A stretch of 64,000 bases of DNA from Paracoccaceae bacterium (lineage in GTDB: Bacteria; Pseudomonadota; Alphaproteobacteria; Rhodobacterales; Rhodobacteraceae), in contig JAFWNM010000014.1 of the NCBI GenBank assembly GCA_017510335.1, positions 115,474 to 179,473 on the forward strand. Reading direction: 5' to 3'. Below, piece by piece: positions 24,103-33,026 of the stretch. Within the stretch, counting starts at the first letter, position 1. Every line of letters starts with the position of its first letter. The notes below the pieces were generated by a model. The model searched no databases, had not been told where the DNA came from, and saw only the letters and a program-made list of their open reading frames with translations. The position numbers and the translations under genes are program-made.

Positions 24103-24432
24103 TCAGATGGGCAGCGGCGGCGCGCGCGGGGGGTTGCCTGCAGTCGCGGTTTGTTGAACAGGCCCGGAACGGGCCGCAGCACGCAGCTGCGCTGCATTGG
24201 CCAATGGCGTGGTTGTTGCAGCGCCACAGTGACAGGGTGCTGTGTCTGGACCGGCGGGATCAGGCTCTGCCTCCAGATGCGCTGACGCGCGCCCGACATG
24301 TTCCAGCAAAAGCGCGCCAAGCGTTTGCGGCGGCGTGTCCTTGTCAGCAAATGACGCGGCAGTATGCGCATGCGCGTACGACAGCCCCGACAGGGTCAGC
24401 AAGAAAGCCAGAAGCAAGGCGAGGTGGCGCAT
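24103..24432 (-). CDS. Small exported hypothetical protein
   Basis: About 109 residues. MRHLALLLAFLLTLSGLSYA with the following HAHTAASFADKD looks like a signal peptide cleaved near Ala-His-Ala. The mature part has a CHCGAATTT segment and ends in RAPPLPI. The His and Cys content would suit metal binding, but nothing further supports it. No obvious ribosome-binding site stands before 24432, so the start is uncertain. It is probably expressed with the 29-aa gene. Confidence 0.5.
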   Translation of the reverse strand: MRHLALLLAFLLTLSGLSYAHAHTAASFADKDTPPQTLGALLLEHVGRASAHLEAEPDPAGPDTAPCHCGAATTTPLANAAQLRAAARSGPVQQTATAGNPPRAPPLPI

Positions 24433-24646
24433 ACCGGAACAGGCCCAAAAGGGAACATGCTGATTATGCGCGTCAGCTGTTCCTTGTCCACCGAATTGAT
24501 GCCGGAACACGGGAAATTGCCTGCCGTGATGCGCGCGCCCCTTCCCTTGGTTGTGGCCGCGGCGGGCCGCGCATGCAGCTTTGACATTGCGCTGCGTCAA
24601 GATAGGCTGGTGGACGCCGACACATCCGCTTGCCCAAAGGAACCCC

Positions 24647-25213
24647 ATGTCCCATTTCCCCCAGATCGAAGATCTTGACCTGCATGCGCTGTTTAGCAAA
24701 TTCCACCAACGCGGGGTTCTTCCGCTGCTGGAATATCATGATGCCATCCTGCGCGAGGACAGTGAATTGACCATTGCCGAACGCGAACTGATCGCGGCCT
24801 ATGTCTCGTCTATCAATGGCTGTCACTATTGTTTTTCGGCGCATCGTGACCATGCCCGCGCATGGGGAATCGATGAAGGGGCCTTCGGGAATGTCGAGAT
24901 CGACCTTGCCCACCCGGCCATTCCCGCACGCATGCAGCCTGTTCTGGCCTTCGCGCGCAAGCTGACGCTGGCACCGTCATCGGTCACCATGGCCGATGCG
25001 CAAGCGGTCTATGACGCGGGTTTTACTGAAGAAGGGTTGTTCGACATCCTGTCGGTCACCGCGCTTTATAATTTCATGAACCGTATCCTTGAAGGTGCGG
25101 GGATCAAGCAGCACAAAACACAGTTGAAAATGTCCGACGATATGCGGCGCAAGTTCCGCTATAAGAACCTGTGGCGAATTTTCACGCGGCAGGCAGGCCG
25201 CGACGGTCAGTAA
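24647..25213 (+). CDS. AhpD/carboxymuconolactone decarboxylase-like peroxidase-related protein
   Basis: A 188-residue protein. The CxxC redox motif with its helix is at SSINGCHYCFSAHRDHA, the AhpD-like hallmark; the C-terminal helix RFRYKNLWRIFTR is basic. AhpD-type proteins reduce peroxiredoxin or act directly against peroxides, acting in the cytoplasm. AAAGGA precedes the ATG. The stop overlaps the convergent TetR gene by 7 bp. Its redox role fits the adjacent stress genes. Confidence 0.87.
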   Translation: MSHFPQIEDLDLHALFSKFHQRGVLPLLEYHDAILREDSELTIAERELIAAYVSSINGCHYCFSAHRDHARAWGIDEGAFGNVEIDLAHPAIPARMQPVLAFARKLTLAPSSVTMADAQAVYDAGFTEEGLFDILSVTALYNFMNRILEGAGIKQHKTQLKMSDDMRRKFRYKNLWRIFTRQAGRDGQ

Positions 25214-25827
25214 GGGGCGCGCGCCAGCATGCGCACCGCCTCGGCTGCGGCCTGTTCCAGCAGGTCACGCCCGGTGCCGGCACGCGCCCGCAGCATCAGG
25301 CCCCGCGCGATTGATGCAATCACGATGGCACGCGCCGCTATATCGCCGGTTTGCACACTGTCCCATTCAAGGCGGGCACGGATGCGCTGTTCCAGCGCGA
25401 CAAATCGGCGGTCCAGTTCGGCGCGAAACTGCGGATTGGTGCCCGCTGCATCGGCAAGCACACAAGAAATCAGGCAACCGCGCGCGTCTGGTTCAGATGT
25501 GGCAAGATCTATGACGGCGGCAAGGAAAGCGGCAATATCTTCGTGCAATGCACCGCGTGGTCCCAGTGCCGCCCCGACCCGCGCGGTGCGTGTGTCCGCG
25601 TAATGCGCAACACTTGCCAGAAACAGGCCCTGTTTGTCCCCATACACCTGATAAAGCGTGGCGCGCGGCATGCCGGTCTGGCGCGCAAGCTGGTCGATGG
25701 AAGCGCCCTCATACCCCTCGGCCCAGAACACTTTCATCGCCGCCTCCAATGCGGCAGCAGGCTCGAACCCGCGCGGACGTCCGCGCGCGCGGGGCTGACA
25801 AGAAAGGTGGCTGCTTTTTCCATTCAT
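25207..25827 (-). CDS. TetR-family transcriptional regulator
   Basis: A 206-residue repressor. The N-terminal helix-turn-helix spans about residues 15-62 (RGRPRGFEPAAALEAAMKVF, then IDQLARQTGMPRATLYQVYG). The C-terminal two-thirds is the ligand-binding and dimer domain typical of the AcrR-like group, with Cys in RGCLISCVLADAAG. Start ATG 25827 fits the usual length; the longer frame to 25860 adds a poor extension. Convergent with the AhpD-like gene. Its target is not evident; the DUF3179 gene just to the right is on the same strand, so a divergent operator is not visible. Confidence 0.87.
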   Translation of the reverse strand: MNGKSSHLSCQPRARGRPRGFEPAAALEAAMKVFWAEGYEGASIDQLARQTGMPRATLYQVYGDKQGLFLASVAHYADTRTARVGAALGPRGALHEDIAAFLAAVIDLATSEPDARGCLISCVLADAAGTNPQFRAELDRRFVALEQRIRARLEWDSVQTGDIAARAIVIASIARGLMLRARAGTGRDLLEQAAAEAVRMLARAPY

Positions 25828-25874
25828 AACGCTGTGAATATACACATTGCGCAGACACACAACAGGGTCGGGGG

Positions 25875-26843
25875 TTATTGCCCAAGCATCCAGACACCAT
25901 CCGGGTAAAAGGCGTGAAATGCGAAGGCGAAGGGGATGTCATGGGCAATATCGCGGCCCTGGTCGTCGCGCACGCGCACTGTGCCCACATCGCGGCCCTG
26001 TGCGATGGTGCGGTTGTCCAGCGCTGATGCCTGTCCCGCTGTCCAAGTCAGCACCACGCCCCCCTCGCGGATTTCACCGGCCTCGCGCACGCGCGCGAAA
26101 GTCCAGGCGCGGTTCCCCACCCGGACCACGCGGGCCAGCGGGTTGATGCCATGGGGCGGGTCTTCGCCCTGATACAGAAAGGGGCGCGCTGCAGTATCAT
26201 AGCCGACATAAGGGTTTGACCCATAGGCGCGCTGCCAGTCGGGTTCATCCATCACCAGCCCGTCAGGGTTGCGGTCGCGGAAATCGGCCCAGGCCTCCAT
26301 CCAGGCGGGCAGCTGGACCAGACGCGCACCCGCATGTGCACCCACGACCCCTTCGCCAATGGCCTGCTGCCACCAGCTTTGTGTTTCAACGTCATACATG
26401 ATCATGTCAGAGTGGCGCAGCTTGCCCGATACCCCGAAAGTGTGGCGCACCCCATCCACGCGCGCATCGAACACCATGGCGGAATTGCACAGCGGGCAAT
26501 AGGTGACGGCGACAGGCACCCCGCCCACAATGTCATTCACAATCTCGTGCCACATCAGATACCGGATGGGATAGGCCCGCGCTGCCGCGCCGTCGCGTTC
26601 ATAGGTCAACACTGGTTCACGGTTATGCAGGCGGGTTTCATCTGCCGCCGCAAGAAGCGCAGGTTCCCGGATCGCTGGAATACCATCCTTCGGCGGCCCG
26701 CCGGAAATGACCTCGGCAAAATCGATGGTCGTGCGGGTGAAATCGGTCTGCGGCCATTCGCGCGCCCAATGCGCAGGGTCCGCAAGCGCCGTGGCACCAA
26801 AGACCGCAAGAACCGGGGCGACAAGGTATCTGAATACATCCAT
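25875..26843 (-). CDS. Exported DUF3179 family protein
   Basis: A 322-residue protein. Residues 1-22 are a signal peptide (LVAPVLAVFGATALA). The DUF3179 hallmarks follow: TYCPLCNSAMVFDARV with a paired-Cys motif, TFGVSGKLRHSDMIMYD and QSWWQQAIGEGVVG. The biochemical role is unknown; such proteins are found in periplasm and membranes of proteobacteria and archaea. AAGGAAACTTTG precedes the ATG at 26843. A small CAACH protein lies upstream on the same strand, so they are likely a pair. Confidence 0.9.
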   Translation of the reverse strand: MDVFRYLVAPVLAVFGATALADPAHWAREWPQTDFTRTTIDFAEVISGGPPKDGIPAIREPALLAAADETRLHNREPVLTYERDGAAARAYPIRYLMWHEIVNDIVGGVPVAVTYCPLCNSAMVFDARVDGVRHTFGVSGKLRHSDMIMYDVETQSWWQQAIGEGVVGAHAGARLVQLPAWMEAWADFRDRNPDGLVMDEPDWQRAYGSNPYVGYDTAARPFLYQGEDPPHGINPLARVVRVGNRAWTFARVREAGEIREGGVVLTWTAGQASALDNRTIAQGRDVGTVRVRDDQGRDIAHDIPFAFAFHAFYPDGVWMLGQ

Positions 26844-26950
26844 CAAAGTTTCCTTCCTTAGCGGGCGAACGCCCATGCAAAACCTGCCGGATGCAGGCAC
26901 ACCATGTGCAGGGCAAAGGGACAGACCGATGCCCTGCACGCAAATACAGG

Positions 26951-27199
26951 TCAGTTTCGAACGCGGTATTGCGGTTCCATGAACAGAAGGTCATCAGTAT
27001 CCGCGCCCCGGCCCATATGGCAGGCGGCGCAGGGGTTTGCAGCGCAGGCTCCCAATGCCGCGCTACTGCTTGCCAATGCGACAAAAGCCGCCCCGCCCAG
27101 ACGGCCTGTCCCCATCATCAACGCCACACTCGGCACCGTGCCAGACCGCAGCCCCGCGCGTCGCCTTAGGGTCCAGGGGTGTTGGGTGAATTTCGGCAT
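26951..27199 (-). CDS. Small exported protein with a CxxCH haem motif
   Basis: An 82-residue protein from ATG 27199, which follows GGAGG by five bases. Basic N-terminus, then a hydrophobic stretch (VALMMGTGRLGGAAFVALAS) and the motif CAANPCAACHMG near residues 54-65, which contains one CAACH haem-binding sequence. It stops about 17 residues after the motif, too short for a normal cytochrome c domain. It could be a mini-cytochrome, a haem-tagged lipoprotein or a remnant. It lies 107 bp upstream of the DUF3179 gene. Confidence 0.6.
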   Translation of the reverse strand: MPKFTQHPWTLRRRAGLRSGTVPSVALMMGTGRLGGAAFVALASSSAALGACAANPCAACHMGRGADTDDLLFMEPQYRVRN

Positions 27200-27378
27200 G
27201 TTTTCCTCCATCATGATGTGGCGTGTCAAAACGCCATCACGACAACAGCGTTTCCTGAACAGTTCGCACCAGACAGCAAGCGGGTTACAAAAATAATCAC
27301 GGGTCCTGGCACACAATAAATTCAATCGTATTTCATGTGTCTGCGTGTAGGCTCGGGCGTCAAAAGGGGCGCTGGGAC

Positions 27379-27651
27379 ATGGGTTTTAGCGCAACAGCAA
27401 AAGACACTCAGGACGCAGATTGCCCCACCCTTGAAACCCTGATGCAACGTGCGCAGGCCGGGAATGCCAGCGCCTATCATCTGCTGTTGTCGGAAGTGGC
27501 AAACCGGATGCGGCGTCTGGTGCGTCGCCGCGCCCCCTGGCTGCGGCCCGAGGATGTCGAAGATATCGTGCTGTCCCTGCATCAGGGGCGCAACACCTGG
27601 GACCCCGCGCGCCCGTTCCTGCCGTGGATTGTCGCCATTGTGCGGGCGCGC
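27379..27651 (+). pseudogene. Truncated ECF sigma factor fragment (SigF-like)
   Basis: About 90 residues of region 2 are readable: LMQRAQAGNASAYHLLLSEV, RRRAPWLRPEDVEDIVLSLHQ, NTWDPARPFLPWIVAIVRA. After about 27651 the frame loses homology and the expected region 4 is missing. This is the partner sigma of NrsF-type anti-sigma factors, which are usually encoded next to it. The break joins directly to a fragment of that anti-sigma, so an internal deletion removed region 4 and the beginning of nrsF. Confidence 0.65.
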
Positions 27652-27890
27652 TTTGGCTTGGCACACTGTCGTTTGGATGTCTGCAGGACTGGGCGCAGAT
27701 GGGCGCCGAAGGGGTGCGAATTCCCCGTGACCCGGCCTGCTTTGGCTATATCGCGCTGATCGGGTTCTTGCCTGCGCTGGTGCTGTTATGGATGCTGCGC
27801 CGTGGTGTGCCGCTGGCCCCGCGCTGGACAACCCTGCTGGCCGGGCTTGCTGCAGCGGGGCTTGGCAATTTTGCCCTGCGTTTGTTCCAC
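27652..27890 (+). pseudogene. NrsF-type (DUF1109) anti-sigma fragment
   Basis: In a different reading frame from the sigma fragment, the stretch CFGYIALIGFLPALVLLWML, RRGVPLAPRWTTLLAGLAAAG, GNFALRLFH matches the middle and C-terminal membrane helices of NrsF-type anti-sigma factors. The first half and the end are missing, and it runs straight into a DUF6969-like sequence. Assignment is from remembered family patterns, not from a search. Confidence 0.55.
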
Positions 27891-28518
27891 ATGCAGGCCG
27901 CAGGCCAAGAAGTGGCCGAGTGCCTGCGCGTGCTGCGCAAAGTCAACCTGAATGTCGTGGGCGAGGTGCTGAAGGGCCAAGGCCAGTTCGTAAAGCTGAC
28001 CCACTACCCGCAGGGCGATGTCTTTGACCGTGAAACCCACGCCCAGTATTATTATCACGCCCATCGCGATGGCGAGCATGGGCATTTCCACCTGTTCCTG
28101 CGCGCCGGTGCCACAGGCGGCGGGGCGCGACTGGCCAGCGGGCGAACAGGCATTGTCGCATCTGATCGCCATTTCAATGGACGGGTTCGACACGCCCACA
28201 GGCCTGTTCACAACAAACCGCTGGGTCACGGCGGAAACATGGTATCCGGCGCCAGATGTTATCCGTATGCTACCGCATTTCGCCATTGATCACGCATGGC
28301 CCAGTTGGCCCACAAACCGCTGGCTGACAGCAATGATGCGCCTGTTCCAGCCCCAGATCATCGAACTGGTCACCGCACGCGATGCGGCCCTTGCGGCGCG
28401 GCGCGCAACACATCCTGACCGCGACGTATTCGAGGCTCGTGACATCGAAGTGCTGAGTGAGGCACACATCGATATCGCAACACAGATGAAGGCCATTGCG
28501 CAGGCGCTGGCCCCCTGA
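27891..28518 (+). pseudogene. Frameshifted DUF6969-like gene
   Basis: The first 70 residues (QEVAECLRVLRKVNLNVVGE, HAQYYYHAHRDGEHGHFHLF) are in one frame and the rest (ALSHLIAISMDGFDTPTGLF, NRWVTAETWYPAPDVIRML, SWPTNRWLTAMMRLFQPQII) in the next. The switch is at about 28100-28125. Both halves look like one DUF6969-type protein, so the original gene is broken by a +1 (or minus two) shift, unless it is a sequencing error. Its N-terminus merges with the NrsF fragment, so it also lacks its normal start. Confidence 0.6.
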
Positions 28519-28613
28519 TCGCTGCGCAGGCGCGCGAGAATGTTCTTGTATGCCCTGCCGTTTATTGAAATGATCGTTCTGATAATCCTCAATCCAACCA
28601 GTCGGAGCCGCCA

Positions 28614-30188
28614 ATGACCCGAATTGCCATGCTCGCCAGCACGACCTTGCTTGTCGCCGCGTCAATAAGTCTGCCGGCGCAGGCGAAAACTTTCCGCTGG
28701 GCCAGCACCACCGACCCGCAGACAATGGACCCGCATGCGGCCAATCTGGCCCCTGTCACTTCGTTTCTGAACAATATCTACGAAGGGCTGGTGCGGCGCA
28801 ATGCGGACATGGCCATCGAGCCGTCGCTGGCAACCTCATGGCAACCACTGGAGGGGGAACACGGCTGGCGCTTCACCCTGCGCGAAGGGGTGACATTCCA
28901 TGGCGGCGAGGATTTCACCGCAGATGATGTGCTGTTTTCCTATGAACGCGCAATTACCGAACAATCCGACGTGCGGTCATGGTTCGCCCCTGTGTCCAAG
29001 GTGCGCGTGGTGGATGATTTCACAATCGACTTTGTTACAGCGGCCCCGAACCCGCTATTTCCCGACAGCATTGCCAATTTCATGATCCTTGATCGCGGCT
29101 GGGCAGAAGCGAATGGCGCTGATGTCCCTGCGCGCGACGAAGAAAAATTCACAACCCGCAATACCAATGGCACCGGCCCCTTCATTTTGACCGCGCGCGA
29201 ACCGGGGGTTGAAATCCGGCTGGAACCTTATGCCGGTTGGTGGGACGAGGCATCGCACAACCTGTCCGAGGCAATTTTCAACCCGATCGAAAACGACGCA
29301 ACGGGTCTGGCTGCCTTGCTGTCGGGCGAGATTGACATGCTGGCCCCTGTTCCGGTGCGCGACGTGGCGCGATTGCGCGACACTGACGGCATCCGCACAT
29401 TCGAAGGGTTGGAAACGCGCGTGATCATGCTTGGGTTCAACCACACCGCAGATGAACTGTGGTGGCGCGGGGCCGATGCTGCGGCCAACCCTTTTGCCAA
29501 CCCGCTGATCCGCCGTGCCGCTGCCCATGCTATTGATGTCACGGCCATCAATCAGGTCTTGATGAGTGGCCTTGCCGAACCCGCCAGCCAGCTTCTGCCC
29601 GAAGGTCTGTCCGGCTGGTCCAGCGCACATGCCGAACGCCCCGCCCATGACCCGGACCGCGCGCGCGCCTTGCTGGCAGAAGGGGGGCACCCGGATGGCT
29701 TCACCTTCGGCTTGCGCTGCACGAATGACCGCTACCTGAACGATGAAAATGTGTGTCAGGCCATCACTGGCATGCTTCAGCAAGTGGGCCTGAATGCGCA
29801 ACTGGAAACCATGCCCGTGCGCAATTACTGGGGCGAGCTGCGCGAGGGCAGTTTCGACATGTTCCTTCTGGGCTGGTCGCCCGGCACGTTCGACGCCGAA
29901 CACCCGATCCGCTTTCTTGCCGCCACCCCCGATGGCACATTGGGCAGCTGGAATTTCGGGGCATTCTCGGACCCGCGCGTAGATGAATTGTTGCCGCTGA
30001 TCCAACAGGAACTGGACGCGCAAACGCGTCAGGACATGCTGGACGAAGTTGCGGAAATTCTTGAAGACCGGGTGGCCTATATCCCGCTATATACCGAACC
30101 GCTGGTCTGGGCGGCGCGCGACGGGATCGAACTGATCCAGCGCCCCGACAATTTCTTCATGCTGCGCTGGGTAAGCGTGGCGCAGTAA
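28614..30188 (+). CDS. Periplasmic dipeptide/oligopeptide-type binding protein (SBP_bac_5), cluster A, first copy
   Basis: A 524-residue substrate-binding protein with a Sec signal (MLASTTLLVAASISLPAQAK) and the SBP_bac_5 core (WASTTDPQTMDPHAANLAPV, FEGLETRVIMLGFNHTAD, LRCTNDRYLNDENVCQAITG). The family delivers peptides, nickel, opines or other small ligands to an ABC importer. The only permeases nearby are those of cluster A behind a second binding-protein gene, so this may be an alternative ligand receptor for the same channel. GGAG precedes the ATG by six bases. A long inverted repeat follows the gene. Confidence 0.9.
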   Translation: MTRIAMLASTTLLVAASISLPAQAKTFRWASTTDPQTMDPHAANLAPVTSFLNNIYEGLVRRNADMAIEPSLATSWQPLEGEHGWRFTLREGVTFHGGEDFTADDVLFSYERAITEQSDVRSWFAPVSKVRVVDDFTIDFVTAAPNPLFPDSIANFMILDRGWAEANGADVPARDEEKFTTRNTNGTGPFILTAREPGVEIRLEPYAGWWDEASHNLSEAIFNPIENDATGLAALLSGEIDMLAPVPVRDVARLRDTDGIRTFEGLETRVIMLGFNHTADELWWRGADAAANPFANPLIRRAAAHAIDVTAINQVLMSGLAEPASQLLPEGLSGWSSAHAERPAHDPDRARALLAEGGHPDGFTFGLRCTNDRYLNDENVCQAITGMLQQVGLNAQLETMPVRNYWGELREGSFDMFLLGWSPGTFDAEHPIRFLAATPDGTLGSWNFGAFSDPRVDELLPLIQQELDAQTRQDMLDEVAEILEDRVAYIPLYTEPLVWAARDGIELIQRPDNFFMLRWVSVAQ

Positions 30189-30230
30189 CACACCCGACGC
30201 CCCGCCGCCAAGCGGGGTGGTCCTGGCCTG

Positions 30231-30275
30231 CTGCCGGGTTTCAAGACCCGCTTTCGTGGTCTTGAAACCCGGCAG
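30231..30275. repeat. 18-bp perfect inverted repeat downstream of the first SBP gene
   Basis: Arms CTGCCGGGTTTCAAGACC (30231-30248) and the exact complement (30258-30275) enclose a 9-base loop, 43 bp after the SBP stop. No T-run follows, so it may protect the mRNA end or terminate weakly. Confidence 0.6.
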
Positions 30276-30640
30276 TGGCATTCTGCGGACCATCTTGAAC
30301 CTTCACCATTGTCGAACATCACGCTGTCAAAGGCGCGGCCCAAAACACCGGCAGGGCCGTTCCTTTCGCGCATCCGGCGAAGGCTGCCACATTGTCAAAC
30401 GGGGGCCTTACAACCAGGGCCGTGACGGTCCCGCCGCCACCACTGGGCGCCATCAGACCACCCGTTCAATCCTGTCAGCATACCCGGCGCCCCGACACGG
30501 GGCGCGCTTTGCACATCTGCGCCGCGCGTGAGCGACCGCGATGAACCAGCCCCACCCCGATAATATCGCGCCCAGTTGCAACAGCGTTGGGCAGTCTGGC
30601 GTGGTCCCGACAGTAATTTATAAAATGTTGAAATTCACAA
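30276..30640. other. 365-bp intergenic region
   Basis: No gene with a ribosome-binding site was found. The last 40 bases become AT-rich towards the GntR promoter. I see nothing else that can be named. Confidence 0.4.
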
Positions 30641-30669
30641 TTGACATGTTAATACCTGCTTACTAGCAT
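30641..30669 (+). promoter_or_regulatory. Sigma-70-type promoter of the GntR gene, predicting a leaderless mRNA
   Basis: TTGACA (30641-30646), a 17-base spacer and TAGCAT (30664-30669) form a good housekeeping promoter. The start point would fall at about 30676, which is the ATG itself, and no ribosome-binding site precedes that ATG. Confidence 0.6.
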
Positions 30670-30675
30670 TTTTAT

Positions 30676-31464
30676 ATGTTAGACAAAAATTCCCCATTCG
30701 CCGTGCCAACTGCCCCCCGCCGGGGCGAAAACCTGTCATCACTGGCACTGACCTTGCTAAGTGATGCCATTGTGGCGGGGTGCCCTGCACCGGGCGCCAT
30801 GGTTTCGGAACTGGACCTGAGCGCGCGTTTCGCTGTGGGCCTTGCGCCCACGCGCGCCGCGCTGGCGCGACTGGCGGCAAACGGATGGGTCACTGCGGAA
30901 GGGCGGCGGGGCTGGCGCGTGCTGCCGGTTTCTGGCGAACATCTGGCGGATTTGCAGGCCGCGCGCGACTGTCTGGAACGGGTCTTGCCCGACCATCGCC
31001 CCCCTGCCCCGTTGCGCGCCGAATTGTTGAACCGCGCACATCTGCACAAGGCCGCGCTGCACCGGCTAAGCGCCGATACACTGTTCCATCAGGAACGCAG
31101 TCTGTTGACCCTGTCGGCGCAAGTCATGGCCGCACCACGGCTGCGCGCGTGGTTGATCGACAGCTGGGACTTGTCCCTGCGCGCTGACCGCTTTGTGGAT
31201 ACGCATTTCGGAATAGATCGCGCGCCCTTGCCCGTTGCCGACCTGGCCGAAGCGCTGGCGCAGGGGGACGCGGCAGGCGCCCATGACCTGCTAGGCGCCA
31301 TGCGCCATGATTTTGCGGACAGGTGCGCGCGGGCACTGTCGCGCAGCGACGTGCAAATTGCCCCACCCCTCAAAACGGCACAGACTGCCATCACCACCCC
31401 CCGCACTGCCCCCGCGCCGGACGGGACCAAACCAAGAAATGCCCAACACGGAGAACCCAAGTGA
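30676..31464 (+). CDS. GntR-family transcriptional regulator (FadR/FCD-like)
   Basis: A 262-residue regulator. Winged helix-turn-helix about residues 20-75 (SELDLSARFAVGLAPTRAA, LARLAANGWVTAEGRRGWRV). A helical effector domain follows (90-230), with LEQRSLLTL-like segments replaced by HQERSLLTLSAQVMAAPRLR and histidines such as HMxx sites in FGIDRAPLPVADLAEAL and MRHDFADRC. FCD members bind metal-coordinated carboxylates. The end overlaps the second SBP gene by 4 bp (GTGA), so regulator and transporter are translationally coupled, and the regulator probably controls cluster A. No ribosome-binding site stands before the ATG. Confidence 0.86.
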   Translation: MLDKNSPFAVPTAPRRGENLSSLALTLLSDAIVAGCPAPGAMVSELDLSARFAVGLAPTRAALARLAANGWVTAEGRRGWRVLPVSGEHLADLQAARDCLERVLPDHRPPAPLRAELLNRAHLHKAALHRLSADTLFHQERSLLTLSAQVMAAPRLRAWLIDSWDLSLRADRFVDTHFGIDRAPLPVADLAEALAQGDAAGAHDLLGAMRHDFADRCARALSRSDVQIAPPLKTAQTAITTPRTAPAPDGTKPRNAQHGEPK

Positions 31465-32966
31465 AACGTATACCCCGCCTGATGCTTGCTGCGGCACTTG
31501 CCGCCACCACTGCCCTGACGGCACCCGCCGCTTGGGCGGATGCACAACTTCTGACTGTGGATCTGGTGAACGAACCATCGTCCCTTGACCCGCATTTGCA
31601 GTGGAACCCTGACAGCTATTACGTCTACCGCAACATATTCGACAATTTGCTGACCCGCGACGACGCGGGCGAGATTGTTGCGCAGGTTGCCACCGAATGG
31701 GAACAGGTTTCCCCCACGGAAATCGTATTCACAATCCGCGATGACATTACCTTCCATGACGGGTCGGCCCTGACCGCGCAAGATGTTGTCTATTCCGTGC
31801 AGCGCATCACCGACCCCGAACTCGGGTCGCCGCAACTGTCGCAATTTGCCACCATTGCCACCGCTGAAGTGCTGGACGGCAACAAGGTAAAACTGACAAC
31901 AAATGCCCCTTATCCGGCACTGATGGGGCAGCTTGTGAAACTGTCGATCGTCCCGCAGGCCATTGTCGAGGAAATGGGCAAGGACGCGTTCAATCAGGCG
32001 CCGGTCGGCTCCGGCCCCTACAAGTTTGATGGCTGGGATCGCGGCGTCGAAGTGCGGTTGACCCGCAATGATGACTACTGGGGCCAGACAGGCAGCTTCC
32101 CTGCGGCGGTGTTCCGCGCGGTGCCCGATGCGTCCACGCGCGTGGCCAATCTGGTTTCTGGCGCGTCAGATCTGGTCGTGACCATGGACCCTGATATGGC
32201 GATGCAGCTTGATGCAGCCGCTGGCGTTGGTCCACGCTCGGCGCTGACCGAACGCGTTGCCTATCTGGCCGTGAATGGCGCGAAACCCGGGCTGGATGAT
32301 TTGCGCCTGCGTCAGGCCATTGCCCACGCCATTGACCGCGACCTGATTGTAGAAGGGTTGCTGGGCGGGTTCGACATGCCGGTGGGCCAATTGCTGACGC
32401 CCGCCCATGTCGGCTGGGTCGAAGGGTTCGAAGGCGTGTCCTATGACCCCGACAAGGCCCGCGCCCTGATCGCGGAAGTGGGCGAAGCGGCCACCCGCAG
32501 ACTGTCTTTTGCGACCTCGCCTGTGTTCGACCAGCGCATCGTTCAGGCGTTGCAGCAAATGTTGACCGAAGTTGGCCTGAATGTCGACATAGAGCTGACA
32601 GACATGGCCACCTATCTGGGCAGGGTTCAGGGTGACCCCGCGCAAAGCCCTGACATGTCCTTCGGGCGCTGGTCCTGCGCGTGTCAGGATGCTGATGGCG
32701 TGGTCTATCCGTTGCTGCATTCGTCCAGCAGCTGGTCGCGGGTCAGCAACGCCGAACTTGATGCCGTGCTTGAAGCGGCGCGCGGCGAACTGGACGAAGA
32801 AACACGTCTGGGGCACTACCGCGTCGTTCAGGAATGGGTGCGCGACAATGTTTCACAGGTGCCGCTGTATCAGGCGGCCATCATTTACGGGGCAAGCGAC
32901 AATCTTGAATGGCAGCCCACCCCGAATGAAAGCCTGTTCCTGAACCGCATGAGCTGGTCAGAATAA
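31461..32966 (+). CDS. Periplasmic dipeptide-type binding protein, cluster A, second copy
   Basis: About 501 residues from GTG 31461 with GGAG upstream; the GTG overlaps the GntR stop codon. Signal peptide RLMLAAALAATTALTAPAAW; SBP_bac_5 core (VDLVNEPSSLDPHLQWNPD, DDITFHDGSALTAQDVVYSV, LRLRQAIAHAIDRDLIVEGL). A Cys pair (WSCACQDADGV) is near residue 408, unusual for this family and possibly a disulphide or metal site. The downstream permeases and ATPases complete the importer. Confidence 0.9.
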   Translation: MKRIPRLMLAAALAATTALTAPAAWADAQLLTVDLVNEPSSLDPHLQWNPDSYYVYRNIFDNLLTRDDAGEIVAQVATEWEQVSPTEIVFTIRDDITFHDGSALTAQDVVYSVQRITDPELGSPQLSQFATIATAEVLDGNKVKLTTNAPYPALMGQLVKLSIVPQAIVEEMGKDAFNQAPVGSGPYKFDGWDRGVEVRLTRNDDYWGQTGSFPAAVFRAVPDASTRVANLVSGASDLVVTMDPDMAMQLDAAAGVGPRSALTERVAYLAVNGAKPGLDDLRLRQAIAHAIDRDLIVEGLLGGFDMPVGQLLTPAHVGWVEGFEGVSYDPDKARALIAEVGEAATRRLSFATSPVFDQRIVQALQQMLTEVGLNVDIELTDMATYLGRVQGDPAQSPDMSFGRWSCACQDADGVVYPLLHSSSSWSRVSNAELDAVLEAARGELDEETRLGHYRVVQEWVRDNVSQVPLYQAAIIYGASDNLEWQPTPNESLFLNRMSWSE

Positions 32967-32977
32967 CCGGCCCCCGC

Positions 32978-32999
32978 GCGCGCCCCTGACCGGGCGCGC
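32978..32999 (+). terminator. Hairpin between SBP and permease genes (attenuator type)
   Basis: GCGCGCCC (32978-32985) and GGGCGCGC (32992-32999) with a 6-base loop lie 11 bp after the SBP stop. Such hairpins often keep the binding-protein message more abundant than the permease message. A comparable hairpin is present in cluster B. Confidence 0.55.
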
Positions 33000-33026
33000 C
33001 CCCTTCTCCCTACCGGAGCCATCGGC

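Noticed and set aside
30077-30373. Reverse-strand frames near the end of the first SBP gene
   Set aside because: They cross the long inverted repeat and lack a start context.
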